Source: Ruminococcus sp. (lineage in GTDB: Bacteria; Bacillota; Clostridia; Oscillospirales; Ruminococcaceae). From it: a DNA stretch of 64,000 bases. Numbering within the stretch: the first letter of the stretch is position 1; each line of letters begins with the position of its first letter. The notes under the pieces were generated by a model. That model saw only the letters and a list, made by a program, of their open reading frames with translations, was not told where the DNA came from and made no database searches. Position numbers and translations under genes: made by a program. Shown here piece by piece: positions 34,191-43,043 of this stretch. The DNA lies in contig JAFQHO010000003.1 in assembly GCA_017397925.1 (NCBI GenBank), positions 1-64,000 of the forward strand. Reading direction: 5' to 3'.

Positions 34191-35018
34191 ATGCTTTTTG
34201 ATTTTCATACCCACGCTTTTGCTGATGCTATAGCTGAAAGGGCTATGGCATCGCTTCTGAATACGACAAAGAACAATAAAGAAACGGAGCATATGAAAGC
34301 CTATACCGACGGCACAATTTCAGGACTCCGTAATCTTATGCAGGAGAAAGGAATAGACAAATCCCTGCTTCTGCCAATCGCCACAAAGCCCTCACAGCAG
34401 ACTACAATCAACAACTGGGCGGCTGATGTTATGGGAAGCGGTATATACTGCTGCGGCACAGTCCACCCTGATGCTGAAAATGCCGTCGAGGAAGTGGAGC
34501 GTATTAAATCTCTCGGGTTATGCGGCATAAAGCTTCACCCCGAATACCAACTTTTCTATCCCGATGAGGAGCGTGTTTTTCCTATATACCGTAAAGCGGC
34601 TGAAATTGGGCTTTTTGTAGTATTTCACGCAGGCTGGGATCCTATTGGTAAAGAAGAAATCCTTGCACCTCCAAAAAGCTTTGCAAATATAGCTGAAAAA
34701 TTCCCCGATTTGACTATTGTTGCGGCTCATATGGGCGGTATGCGCCTTTTTGATGAGGTTGAGGACTGTCTTGCCGGGAAATTTAAAAATGTCTACTTTG
34801 ATACTGGCGCTGTTGCCGATTATATCAACTCTGAACAGATTTTCCGCATAATTGAAAAGCACGGCGCTGATAAAATCCTGTTTGCCAGTGACGCACCGTG
34901 GGATGACCCGCTTAAAGAAACTGAAATGATAAATAATCTGCCCCTTAGCCAATCAGACAAGGATTTGATTTTTTATGGAAATGCGGAGAGATTAATTGGA
35001 GGTAACCGATATGCCTGA
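34191..35018 (+). CDS. Amidohydrolase (Amidohydro_2 / TIM-barrel metal hydrolase)
   Basis: A 275-residue metal-dependent hydrolase. The metal-site motif HTH appears in MLFDFHTHAFAD at the N-terminus, then GIKLHPEYQ with a His, VVFHAGWD, VAAHMGG and the final Asp in LFASDAPWDDP. It belongs to the amidohydrolase_2 / TatD-like group; the substrate is not predictable. The start at 34191 follows a GGAG sequence just upstream, after the ArsR stop; the longer frame from 34161 lies inside arsR. A zinc-dependent enzyme beside a zinc-type ArsR protein may be meaningful. Confidence 0.85.
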   Translation: MLFDFHTHAFADAIAERAMASLLNTTKNNKETEHMKAYTDGTISGLRNLMQEKGIDKSLLLPIATKPSQQTTINNWAADVMGSGIYCCGTVHPDAENAVEEVERIKSLGLCGIKLHPEYQLFYPDEERVFPIYRKAAEIGLFVVFHAGWDPIGKEEILAPPKSFANIAEKFPDLTIVAAHMGGMRLFDEVEDCLAGKFKNVYFDTGAVADYINSEQIFRIIEKHGADKILFASDAPWDDPLKETEMINNLPLSQSDKDLIFYGNAERLIGGNRYA

Positions 35019-36507
35019 TATCTTAAAAAGGGCTGCTGCTTTTGTTTCAGCTGTCGCTGTTATTTGTGTAATATCGCCAATAAGGACTTTTGCTTCCGAT
35101 ACTCAGTCTGTATTGAACGACAAAGAATGGGTTGAATTCGTAGAAGAAAAAATCGAACAGGACAGCACTCCGGGACTTTCTCTTTCAGTTGTAAACGGCT
35201 CGGAAATCGGTTACAAAAACTGGGGATATGACAAAATAGCTGATAAAACCCCTGTAACTGAAAATACAGCTTTCAGAATCGGTTCTCTTTCAAAATCTTT
35301 TACGGCACTGACTATATTCCTTTTACAGGAAGAAGACAAGCTATCCATTGAGGACAGCGTTTCAGACTATCTGTCCTGGTGGAACGTTACCTGGCAAGGC
35401 GAAAGCTATGATACAAAGATATGGCAGCTTCTCAATCATTGTTCAGGTATTCCCAACAGTACAATGATGAAATCGCCCATAGGTACTGATAATTCCCTTA
35501 AAGAGCAGAATGCACGCATTGCGGAAAATCTTGAACTTACATACGAACCCTCAACTTCGTTTGAATACTGCAACCTCGGATATGATATTCTTGCATATAT
35601 CACAGAAACTGTCAGCGGAATTACCTTTGAGGAATACGTTGAACAGGAAATTCTCTCCCCTCTCGGTATGAACAACAGCGGATATGATATACAAAAGGCA
35701 CAGAGCTATAGGTGGTTTTTCGGACAATTGACAGAATATGCTGCTCCACCTTTCACAGCCTGTAACGGCAGCGGCGAACTTATTTCTACTGCTGAGGATA
35801 TGACCTTATGGATGAATGCACAGCTTGGAAATGGAAATATTCCTGAAAAGTTAAAAAATGCAATTCTTGCTTCTCACGAAATGCCTGAAAATCATAAGAT
35901 AAAACAAGAGGGACAGACAATGAATTATTTCAACGGCTGGATGTGCTATGAGAACTTCGCACTGCACAGCGGCTCAAATCCTGATTTCAGCGCATATATA
36001 ATCATCGACTATCAGCGTAATATAGGCATATTTACCGTTTCAAACGCAATGATGAATACAGCAGATTATGCTGCCAACTCTCTGTACTCTGTAATGAAGG
36101 GCGAAAATATTGACAGAGAACGGCTTAATATTCTTGATTTGATTAAAAGTATAGATGTGTTGTCAATCTGTATGACAGCAGCAGGCATAATTGCGTCGAT
36201 TATAACAATTTTTCTGCTAATAACACAGAAAAAAAGGCTTGCTAAAAAGAAGATTACATACAAAAAGGAAATTAAAAAGTTTTGTGTACGCCTTTCTATT
36301 CTTATTCCTGTTTTTTGTATAGCCTGTTTTCTCCCCACCTGTATTCTTTATCTTGCAGGATACGGTATAGCAAGCTATCAGATGCTTGCTATATGGCTGC
36401 CTTACTCTTTTATTATCGGCTGTATTGCTATTGACATTTTCTGGCTTCTGCTCATTATTTCAAGCGTTGAACGATTCATCAGAGCCAAAAAATTACTTGA
36501 TTTATAA
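35011..36507 (+). CDS. Serine hydrolase of the beta-lactamase fold with C-terminal membrane helices
   Basis: A 498-residue protein. After a signal peptide (1-30) comes a class C beta-lactamase/esterase-like domain: the nucleophile in SLSK (GSLSKSFTAL, about 95), YCN in FEYCNLGYDI, and LHSGSN near the C-terminal end of the domain. Residues about 380-498 carry three membrane helices with basic loops, so the catalytic domain is held outside the cell. Such proteins act as esterases or D-amino-peptidases; antibiotic hydrolysis is possible but not shown. GGAGG precedes ATG 35011, which overlaps the amidohydrolase end. Confidence 0.88.
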   Translation: MPDILKRAAAFVSAVAVICVISPIRTFASDTQSVLNDKEWVEFVEEKIEQDSTPGLSLSVVNGSEIGYKNWGYDKIADKTPVTENTAFRIGSLSKSFTALTIFLLQEEDKLSIEDSVSDYLSWWNVTWQGESYDTKIWQLLNHCSGIPNSTMMKSPIGTDNSLKEQNARIAENLELTYEPSTSFEYCNLGYDILAYITETVSGITFEEYVEQEILSPLGMNNSGYDIQKAQSYRWFFGQLTEYAAPPFTACNGSGELISTAEDMTLWMNAQLGNGNIPEKLKNAILASHEMPENHKIKQEGQTMNYFNGWMCYENFALHSGSNPDFSAYIIIDYQRNIGIFTVSNAMMNTADYAANSLYSVMKGENIDRERLNILDLIKSIDVLSICMTAAGIIASIITIFLLITQKKRLAKKKITYKKEIKKFCVRLSILIPVFCIACFLPTCILYLAGYGIASYQMLAIWLPYSFIIGCIAIDIFWLLLIISSVERFIRAKKLLDL

Positions 36508-36515
36508 ACAAATCG

Positions 36516-36546
36516 AAAAAAGCTTGCTTTCACGGCAAGCTTTTTT
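36516..36546. terminator. Bidirectional terminator
   Basis: AAAAAAGCTTGC (36516-36527) pairs with GCAAGCTTTTTT (36535-36546) between two convergent operons. Confidence 0.92.
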
Positions 36547-37239
36547 CTATTCCATCCCTCTTTTTTTAAATGCAAATACAAACAGTACCACAGCAAACAC
36601 AAAATTCACAACAGGTACCAAGATATTTTCTACCGTTACAGTAAAATTCCCGAGTTCATTTACGACATCACTCAACTGTTGAGTATACGTCAAATTAGCT
36701 ATTTTTTCTATTTTATCATTAAACATTGAAATCATCGGCAAAAAAGAAAATATCATCATTACGGGAACTGTAACCGATGTGGCTGACATCTGATTTTTAC
36801 TGAAAATACCGATTACAGCGCCTATAAGCTCTGAAAGCATTATTCCTACAGCCATTATCAGCAGAAATACAGCGAGGTCTTTACCGCTGAATTTGCCGCA
36901 TACAGCAAATACCGCCGTACCTGCCATACACATCAGCCAGACATAGCTGCTAACTCCGCAGAGATACTCAAAAGGCTTCACATTACTCATCATCAGCACA
37001 CGGAGAGTATTTTTCTCTTTTTCCTCTGCTATAATGGACGAAATACATGTCAACGGCGCCATTCCCACAAACATAACCGAAAACAGCTTCACGAAGAAAT
37101 TTTCGGGCATACCCTCCATTTTTACCGCATTTTCCATAATTACAGCCATAAGGGGAAACATCACGAACTGTATCAATACCGCCTTATTTTTTAACGTATC
37201 CTTTAACTGTTTCAGAAAAATCACAGAAATATTTCTCAT
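36547..37239 (-). CDS. ABC-2 type permease
   Basis: A 230-residue membrane protein with six predicted helices (ISVIFLKQLKDTLKNKAVLIQF at the N-terminus). The SSIIAEEKEKNTLRVLMMSNVKPFEYLCG segment is characteristic of ABC-2 exporters. It overlaps the ATPase gene by four bases. It probably forms an efflux or regulatory transporter with that ATPase; the substrate is unknown. Confidence 0.87.
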   Translation of the reverse strand: MRNISVIFLKQLKDTLKNKAVLIQFVMFPLMAVIMENAVKMEGMPENFFVKLFSVMFVGMAPLTCISSIIAEEKEKNTLRVLMMSNVKPFEYLCGVSSYVWLMCMAGTAVFAVCGKFSGKDLAVFLLIMAVGIMLSELIGAVIGIFSKNQMSATSVTVPVMMIFSFLPMISMFNDKIEKIANLTYTQQLSDVVNELGNFTVTVENILVPVVNFVFAVVLFVFAFKKRGME

Positions 37240-38087
37240 TTTGCAAGTTCCTTTCCTGTAATCGTCATAAATACCGTTTCAAGCGTAGGCTCAGAAGTAT
37301 GTATTGTTTCCGCTGTGCCGTCTTTCAACATTTTTGCCACAATTTCCGCAGATTTTTCATCATGAGAAATTTCCATATCCTCGCCGCTTTTCAAGTGAAT
37401 TTTCAGCATTTTCCTATGATTGTACCGCCTGCATATCTCCTGCGGATTGCCATATTCCACGATTTTCCCCTCATCAAGGAGAGCTATATTTTCGCATAGC
37501 TTTTCAGCCTCCGCCATATTGTGAGTTGTGAGGAAAATCGTTCTGCCTTTAGCTTTTTCTGCAAGAATAAGCCCTTGTATTTCTTCCGCTGTGGCAGGGT
37601 CAAGTCCGCTTGTAGGCTCGTCAAGGAATAATATATCGGGATTGTGGAGCAGTACTCTTGCCAAGCGCAAGCGGCTGCTCATTCCCTTTGAAAGTTCAGA
37701 AGCAGCTTTTTTTACTGAATTTCCGAGTCCAACAGCTTCAAGAACTTCGTAAATTCTGCTTTTGCCGATGCCGTAAATTCCAGCAAATACTTTCAGATTG
37801 TCAAAACAACTCAATCGCTCATACAAGCCGAAATCATCCATCATAATGCCGAATTGACGACATTCTCTGCCTGTAAGCTCACTGGAATTTATGCCGTTAA
37901 CGAGAGCTTCTCCCCTCTCCCCTTTCAGCTGCCCTGTGAGAATTCTAATAAGCGTTGTCTTTCCTGCACCTGATGGACCTAAAAGTCCGAATATTTCGCC
38001 ATTTTCAACGGAAAAACTGATACCGTCAAGGACTTTTTTCTCTCCGAAGGACTTACAGATTTCCTTGATTTCAATTGCTTTTCCCAT
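37236..38087 (-). CDS. ABC transporter ATP-binding protein
   Basis: About 283 residues with Walker A GPSGAGKTTLIRIL, signature LSKGMSSRLRLARVLL, Walker B ILFLDEPTSGLDPAT and the switch His in TTHNMAEAEKL. The C-terminal part (from 215) is a short regulatory domain. ATG at 38087 with GGTGAGG upstream is preferred to GTG at 38096. It overlaps the DUF3021 gene by 17 bases or more and the permease gene by four. Confidence 0.9.
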   Translation of the reverse strand: MGKAIEIKEICKSFGEKKVLDGISFSVENGEIFGLLGPSGAGKTTLIRILTGQLKGERGEALVNGINSSELTGRECRQFGIMMDDFGLYERLSCFDNLKVFAGIYGIGKSRIYEVLEAVGLGNSVKKAASELSKGMSSRLRLARVLLHNPDILFLDEPTSGLDPATAEEIQGLILAEKAKGRTIFLTTHNMAEAEKLCENIALLDEGKIVEYGNPQEICRRYNHRKMLKIHLKSGEDMEISHDEKSAEIVAKMLKDGTAETIHTSEPTLETVFMTITGKELAK

Positions 38088-38556
38088 TTTCCTCACCTTT
38101 AAATCGCTTCAAAGCCTCGTCAAGCTTTTTATTCTCCTGCTTTTCTGAATATGCGGTAATAATCGTGCTGACTGCGGAACTGATTGCAAAGCAGATAATG
38201 AACATAATCCACGGCAGAGCCATATTTGTCGGGATCCAGCCGAAAATCACAATAAACAGCGAAATTACGACAAAAATGCTCACAAACACAAGACATATTC
38301 TCATTGGATTTTTCATTTTTTTAATGAAAATGTCCGTAGTGAATAGGGTTTCAATCAGCACCAGTATAAACACTGCAAGGAGAAATTGCATAGCCGTTTT
38401 TACTCCTAATGCTCCATTTCCAAATCTGAAAATAGTTGACATTTCTTTTGCAGCGTCGCCAAAAATCAACGTAAAAATGTTAAGAATCAAAGTTGTAATT
38501 CCGTAAATTACAAAAACTTTTTGTAAAAGTTTTAAAATAGTAGGCCTGTTTTCCAT
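38071..38556 (-). CDS. DUF3021-family membrane protein
   Basis: A 161-residue protein with four membrane helices and a basic C-terminus (KLDEALKRFKGEENGK). Genes of this family stand next to a stand-alone LytTR regulator and are thought to be membrane inhibitors of that regulator. Here the partner gene ends one base upstream. Family name is from the recurring LytTR pairing and topology. Confidence 0.82.
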   Translation of the reverse strand: MENRPTILKLLQKVFVIYGITTLILNIFTLIFGDAAKEMSTIFRFGNGALGVKTAMQFLLAVFILVLIETLFTTDIFIKKMKNPMRICLVFVSIFVVISLFIVIFGWIPTNMALPWIMFIICFAISSAVSTIITAYSEKQENKKLDEALKRFKGEENGKSN

Positions 38557-38997
38557 TTATTTTACCCCCAGTCTGCGTTTCAGTTCGTCGGCATATTGCC
38601 TTGAAGCTATGATTTGTTCGCCGTTTTCCAGTGTTATCCTTATTTTGCGGTTTATCTCCGATTTCAGTGAACGTATATATTTCAGCTGTACAAGACAGGA
38701 TTTACTAACCCGGAAAAATCCGCAGTGACACAGCTGTTCCTCAATTTCATAGAGCCGTTGTTTCAGTTCATAGCAGTCGTCAGCCGTATATATAAATGTC
38801 TTCCTGTCCACAGATTCAATGTATATAATGCTGTTAACATCTACAATAAATGCTTCATCACCTTTTACTGCGGCAATCTGTCTGTCGAATATCCGCAGAG
38901 TGCCGATTATTTTCTCCAATTCAGGAGTGATGCTTCTGGTATTGATTATAATTTCCGTATCCGAAAATTTCTCATCGGTATTGATAATTATTTTCAC
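38557..38997 (-). CDS. LytTR-domain transcription regulator
   Basis: A 146-residue protein made of a LytTR DNA-binding domain (about 45-146: IIYIESVDRKTFIYT, LYEIEEQL, FFRVSKSCLVQLKYIRSLKSE, RIRITLENGEQIIASRQYADELKRRLG). The short N-terminal part is not a receiver domain, so it is not a normal two-component regulator. The start is GTG with AGAGGTGAT upstream. As first gene of the operon with DUF3021 and an ABC exporter it probably controls its own operon. Confidence 0.92.
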   Translation of the reverse strand: MKIIINTDEKFSDTEIIINTRSITPELEKIIGTLRIFDRQIAAVKGDEAFIVDVNSIIYIESVDRKTFIYTADDCYELKQRLYEIEEQLCHCGFFRVSKSCLVQLKYIRSLKSEINRKIRITLENGEQIIASRQYADELKRRLGVK

Positions 38998-39086
38998 GTT
39001 ATCACCTCTTTGACCTCATTTTACCACAATACTCCGTTTTTTTCAATAGCCTGTGACATAACTTGCCCATTTAAGTTACTGAAATG

Positions 39087-39118
39087 CCAAAAAACCTCCC
39101 GACAAATCATCGGGAGGC
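39087..39118 (-). terminator. Terminator of the ECF S-component gene
   Basis: CCTCCCGA (39095-39102) pairs with TCGGGAGG (39110-39117). On the minus strand the stem is followed by TTTTTT. Confidence 0.88.
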
Positions 39119-39137
39119 ATATGTTGTATTGTATTAA

Positions 39138-39776
39138 TTATACTGCCGCAGCAGTTTCAGATTTTTTCTTTTTATCGGGAACGCTGATAAGCTTAGCCTG
39201 ACAAAGAGCAAAGCCAACAGCACCTGCCACAATAGTAGCAGCAACCATTTCAAGTATAGCATTAATGCTTATTGCACTGATAATATATGCAATAGCTGAT
39301 TTACCCTGCATATATGTATCAACAAACTCCTGATTATTACCGAAAAGGATTACAAGAGCACTCATAAAGAAAATCGTATTCATAAGAGCAGTTAAAAATC
39401 CTGTAATAAAGCAGGAAGGCTTCGGATGTGTGGTACGTGCCATAAATCTGAAGAAGCAGCCTGCAAGAAATCCTTCAAGAACTCTTGGAATAAAACGCTG
39501 TAAGAAAGTAAGCACAGGGCTTATCTGGAGAGTGAAAACTCCCATTCCGCTTGTTCCGAGAATACCGAAGCACTGGAGAAAACTGCATACACCCCAAACA
39601 GCTCCTATGACAGCACCGCCTACAGGGCCAAGAGCAATTGCAGCAATAGCGACGGGAATTACCGTCATTGATATTGACAAAGGACCAATTGGAATGTTGA
39701 AGTAAGTTAACACTACAACAAGCGCTGTAAGAAGTCCCAGCAATACCAGTTTCTTGGTATCGAGTTTTTTGTTCAT
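39138..39776 (-). CDS. ECF transporter S component (vitamin uptake)
   Basis: A 212-residue membrane protein with five to six helices. The pattern VLLGLLTALVVVLTYFNIPIGP, ALGPVGGAVIGAVWG, and FIPRVLEGFLAG is typical of substrate-binding subunits of energy-coupling factor transporters (PF12822-like). These bind a vitamin and share the EcfA/A'/T module encoded elsewhere. The substrate cannot be named; the family includes pantothenate, folate and other vitamins. No riboswitch is visible in the short leader. AAGGAGG precedes the ATG. Confidence 0.87.
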   Translation of the reverse strand: MNKKLDTKKLVLLGLLTALVVVLTYFNIPIGPLSISMTVIPVAIAAIALGPVGGAVIGAVWGVCSFLQCFGILGTSGMGVFTLQISPVLTFLQRFIPRVLEGFLAGCFFRFMARTTHPKPSCFITGFLTALMNTIFFMSALVILFGNNQEFVDTYMQGKSAIAYIISAISINAILEMVAATIVAGAVGFALCQAKLISVPDKKKKSETAAAV

Positions 39777-39832
39777 ATTAATTTTTCCTCCTTGTTATTA
39801 TTCCTCTTGTGAGGATACAATACAACAAGGTT

Positions 39833-39861
39833 ATAATAGCACATTTTCCGCAATATGTCAA
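39833..39861 (-). promoter_or_regulatory. Promoter of the ECF S-component gene
   Basis: On the minus strand TTGACA (39861-39856), 17 bases, TATTAT (39838-39833). The leader is only about 50 bases, too short for a vitamin riboswitch. Confidence 0.8.
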
Positions 39862-40045
39862 GAGGTAACAAGAAATTTTATATTTATTCAGACATATTAC
39901 TAATTAACTGAAAATTAATATACAGTTACACAAATCATAACATTCTCCCTCTTGAAATATGTTAAAATAATATAATAGGATTATTGTGTAAATTTTAGGG
40001 GTGTTGTTATTTTTATCAAGTTTCCGAAAAGGGGGAGTTGGCTTG

Positions 40046-41203
40046 ATGAACAGCAATGTAACAGAAAAAAATATCATTGATGTTATCGAAGAATTCGACT
40101 ACTCAACTCAGAACGAAAAATATAATGAAAGCTTTCGTGAATGGAGAAGGCGCAAGGATAACATATATTCATTCAATTTCAAAAAAGACCAGCGTGAACG
40201 CGTTTATATCGACGGCAGAGGCTTTGTTGAGAAATCCTGTGTCAATGCTGAAAAAAAGGTACTCTCAGCTATATTCCACACTATAGGCTATGCTACGCTT
40301 ATGTGGATTGTCTTTGAAGACGTACTTTCAAAGCTTATAATTTATTTGCTGGAATTCATCGGTATAAACATCCACACAAGCTTTATGACAAGGGCAATAA
40401 ATGGAGGATGTCACGAGGTTGCTGTAATACTTATTGTGATAAATACAATAAAAATCGCCTTACCGATGATATATCTCCACTTCAAATTCAGAATGCCCAA
40501 GAAAATAGCATTAATGAGCAGTATGAACAATCCTTCTGCTCTTGTGGGTGCAATTTCAGCTGCGTTTATTTTAAGCGTTGTAACTACGCTGCCTTCAGCT
40601 TTTTCCAACGAAACCCGTGAGGTTATATCATTTTTCGGCTCAGAAAATATGGATGTTTCAATATGGAATCAAGGCGAATTCATAGCTTTCACAATATTTG
40701 ATGTACTGATTATACCGATTATTTCGCAGATTTTCTACTGTGGTGCCGCATTTACTGCACTCCGTCAATTCGGCGACGTATTCGCAATGCTTGTTACATC
40801 CTTTACAGCAGCTGTCCTTACTCAGGATTTCCGCTATATGCCTGCGGTTTTCATTATAACTCTTGTAGGTTGCTGCGGAATGCTGACAAGCGGCTCTGTT
40901 TTTACAGCGATTGCAGTTAATATCATATTCAAGATGTATCAGATGACAATTGTGCTTATTGAAACAGACACATCAGACAATATGCCGCTTATCCGAAATT
41001 TCTTTATGTCGGCAATTGTAATTGCAGGCTTTATAGGTCTTGTTTATTTCCGTATACATACAAAAAAGCATCCTCTGAGACTGGCTCGATACAACGGGGA
41101 AATGTCCTTTATTCAGCGTATTTACCAGGCTACAAAGACATTTCCATTTTCCACTGTAGCAATACTCTGCATTTTATGTGCAATTATGGGGGCATTGATA
41201 TAA
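40046..41203 (+). CDS. Membrane protein with degenerate CPBP-like (Abi) core
   Basis: A 385-residue protein with about eight helices. A cytosolic N-terminal part of 80 residues contains FREWRRRKDNIYSF. The segment IIPIISQIFYCGAAFTALRQFGDVFAMLVTSFTAA has the layout of CPBP intramembrane proteases (EExxxRG... ALR.FG..FA), but the catalytic Glu-Glu is replaced by Ser-Gln and the later His is absent, so it is probably not a protease. A GGGGGAG ribosome site supports 40046. It overlaps tadA by one base. Confidence 0.7.
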   Translation: MNSNVTEKNIIDVIEEFDYSTQNEKYNESFREWRRRKDNIYSFNFKKDQRERVYIDGRGFVEKSCVNAEKKVLSAIFHTIGYATLMWIVFEDVLSKLIIYLLEFIGINIHTSFMTRAINGGCHEVAVILIVINTIKIALPMIYLHFKFRMPKKIALMSSMNNPSALVGAISAAFILSVVTTLPSAFSNETREVISFFGSENMDVSIWNQGEFIAFTIFDVLIIPIISQIFYCGAAFTALRQFGDVFAMLVTSFTAAVLTQDFRYMPAVFIITLVGCCGMLTSGSVFTAIAVNIIFKMYQMTIVLIETDTSDNMPLIRNFFMSAIVIAGFIGLVYFRIHTKKHPLRLARYNGEMSFIQRIYQATKTFPFSTVAILCILCAIMGALI

Positions 41204-41664
41204 TGGATTATATGAAACGTGCTTTAGAGCTTGCACAGGAGGCTTTTGACGAAGGCGAAGTCCCCGTCGGAGCAGTTGTGGTGAAGAAATCCACAGGAGA
41301 AATCATCGGCGAGGGGCGTAATCGCCGCGAAAAAGACAAAAACGCCCTTGCTCACGCTGAGCTGTTCGCTATTGATGAAGCCTGCAAAAAGCTTGGCGGC
41401 TGGCGGCTTCCCGACTGTGCAATATATGTAACTCTTGAACCCTGCCCTATGTGCTGCGGAGCGATAATCAACTCCCGCATAGATGATGTATATTTCGGAG
41501 CGTATGATTACAAAAGCGGTTCTGCTGAATCCGTACAGAAGATGTTCAGCCTGCCCTATAATCACAAACCCAATGTATATGGCGGGATTTCCGAGTGCGA
41601 ATGTTCCGGAAAGCTTACAGAATTTTTCAAATACCTTCGTCAGAAAAGAAAAAACAACGGCTGA
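41203..41664 (+). CDS. tadA: tRNA-specific adenosine deaminase TadA
   Basis: A 153-residue zinc deaminase that changes A34 to inosine in tRNA-Arg. The active site is NALAHAELFAID (His, Glu) and EPCPMCCGAI (two Cys). The C-terminal helix has FFKYLRQKRK, as usual. The start at 41203 shares one base with the previous stop, so it is coupled to the membrane protein gene. Length is normal. Confidence 0.95.
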   Translation: MDYMKRALELAQEAFDEGEVPVGAVVVKKSTGEIIGEGRNRREKDKNALAHAELFAIDEACKKLGGWRLPDCAIYVTLEPCPMCCGAIINSRIDDVYFGAYDYKSGSAESVQKMFSLPYNHKPNVYGGISECECSGKLTEFFKYLRQKRKNNG

Positions 41665-41691
41665 TTTCTGCAATCAGCCGTTATTTTATTT
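41656..41691. terminator. Bidirectional terminator
   Basis: AACGGCTGATT (41656-41666) pairs with AATCAGCCGTT (41672-41682) and is followed by ATTTTATTT. It overlaps the end of tadA and the end of the convergent small gene. Confidence 0.85.
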
Positions 41692-41898
41692 CAACATATT
41701 TGAATTTGCAATTATTCGTACAGCTTCTTCTGTAAGCTGTTTCAGCTTTTTGATATTTCTGGTGCTTTTTTCATATATTATCTCATCGGACTTTATAATG
41801 CATATCTTAAAGCAGCCTTTTAGTTTAAATTCAGGATACCACCCTATGTCCAGCATATGTCCTGAATCGTATTCAACTTGAAAGAACTCTGATTTCAT
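41686..41898 (-). CDS. Small hypothetical protein
   Basis: A 70-residue protein, MKSEFFQVEYDSGHMLDIGWYPEFKLKGCF, alpha/beta in character with a C-terminal helix (KKLKQLTEEAVRIIANS). The start at 41898 is chosen for GGGTGA upstream; 41925 is an alternative. It overlaps the end of the gene above by about 26 bases. The pair resembles toxin-immunity or small accessory proteins only in size; no function is assigned. Confidence 0.55.
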   Translation of the reverse strand: MKSEFFQVEYDSGHMLDIGWYPEFKLKGCFKICIIKSDEIIYEKSTRNIKKLKQLTEEAVRIIANSNMLK

Positions 41899-42301
41899 AG
41901 TCTGTTTCACCCGACGAGAAATCAACGGCTATTTGTTTATTTAAATCAATTAACGTAAAATCCTTGTTGGGATTCAGCTCTATCAGTTCTCTTGAAAAAT
42001 CATTATATGAAATAACCTTAATTTTGCACCACAACGGCACTCCATCCGTAAGTACAGCCAAATTATCGGATAATTCCAAGGATTCAAATACCGTATTCAG
42101 CCATTGGCAATAAACATCATTATTGAGTTTTTGCGCTTTTCTGTAAGCAACAGGAGCGTCATACTGAAATATTTCTCTTACTTTTGCAAGAATTTCTTCG
42201 TCCTCAAAAAAGGAGATAAAATCAAAGGAAGAAAAATCCTTAATTCTGATTTTCGCGCTGTTCTGCATCTTTTTCAGTTCATACAATTTTCTGTTTTCCA
42301 T
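41873..42301 (-). CDS. Hypothetical protein
   Basis: A 142-residue soluble protein with a helical first half (ILAKVREIFQYDAPVAYRKAQKLNND, YCQWLNTVFESLEL) and a strand-rich second half (IKVISYNDFSRELIELNP). No signal or membrane segment. It lies 8 bases after the lipoprotein gene and overlaps the following small gene, so the three may be an operon behind tsaD. I do not recognise it. Confidence 0.62.
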   Translation of the reverse strand: MENRKLYELKKMQNSAKIRIKDFSSFDFISFFEDEEILAKVREIFQYDAPVAYRKAQKLNNDVYCQWLNTVFESLELSDNLAVLTDGVPLWCKIKVISYNDFSRELIELNPNKDFTLIDLNKQIAVDFSSGETDYEIRVLSS

Positions 42302-42309
42302 TAAATTTA

Positions 42310-43026
42310 CTATTTATTTTCCTCAACCTTGAAATAAACCTCGGGAGCTGCCCCTTCAATGTCATTCATAGTCATTTTAAGAGTATCATATTCAATGGTG
42401 TAATCGTAAGACATAGCCTCATTATTTCCATTGATATAGGTAGAAAATAATTCGCCGAACATATCAACTTTACCGTCAATTGTCTCATAATCAAAACAAT
42501 CAATCATATATATAGTGAACTTATCGCCCTTAACTTCACCTTCAAAATTAAATTTTTCAGGTGGAATGCCGAGCTGCTCAGCAAGAACATCAGTAGCAAC
42601 TCCGCCAAGAATGTGATAATAACCGTCAAGGCTGTCGGGATTAGGCTCATCAAGACGCTCCATATCAATGAGAACAGAAGTTACATCCTCCTGATAAGTT
42701 TCACTGTAAACGGTATTTGTTATATAAACCTTTTTGCCGTCATACTTCATCTGCTCCTTAGGAATAAGAGCGTTCATTGTCTGGAATTCGCCATTTTCCG
42801 TAAAATGGGCGTTTTCAGAGAAGTCAATGATCAGGCTTACCTTGCGGTTTTCTCCAAATCTGTATCCGCTTAGTTCGTTCATCCAGGTACCGATAATTTC
42901 AGTATCAATGGGTGCTGTGCTTACTCTCGATGACGGTGCATCCGGATTATCCGATGTGCTGCCCTGACATGAACAAAGGCAGATAATGCACGAAAGTGCT
43001 GTAAGTGACGATAAAATTCTTTTCAT
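42310..43026 (-). CDS. Hypothetical lipoprotein
   Basis: A 238-residue secreted lipoprotein. Signal peptide with lipobox LCSC (Cys about 20), a Ser/Pro-rich spacer, then a beta-rich domain with IIGTWMNELSGYRFGENRK. Such lipocalin-like domains are common in gut Firmicutes and remain without function. GGAGAATTG precedes the ATG. It follows tsaD by 17 bases. Confidence 0.78.
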   Translation of the reverse strand: MKRILSSLTALSCIICLCSCQGSTSDNPDAPSSRVSTAPIDTEIIGTWMNELSGYRFGENRKVSLIIDFSENAHFTENGEFQTMNALIPKEQMKYDGKKVYITNTVYSETYQEDVTSVLIDMERLDEPNPDSLDGYYHILGGVATDVLAEQLGIPPEKFNFEGEVKGDKFTIYMIDCFDYETIDGKVDMFGELFSTYINGNNEAMSYDYTIEYDTLKMTMNDIEGAAPEVYFKVEENK

Positions 43027-43043
43027 TTCAATTCTCCTATAAG

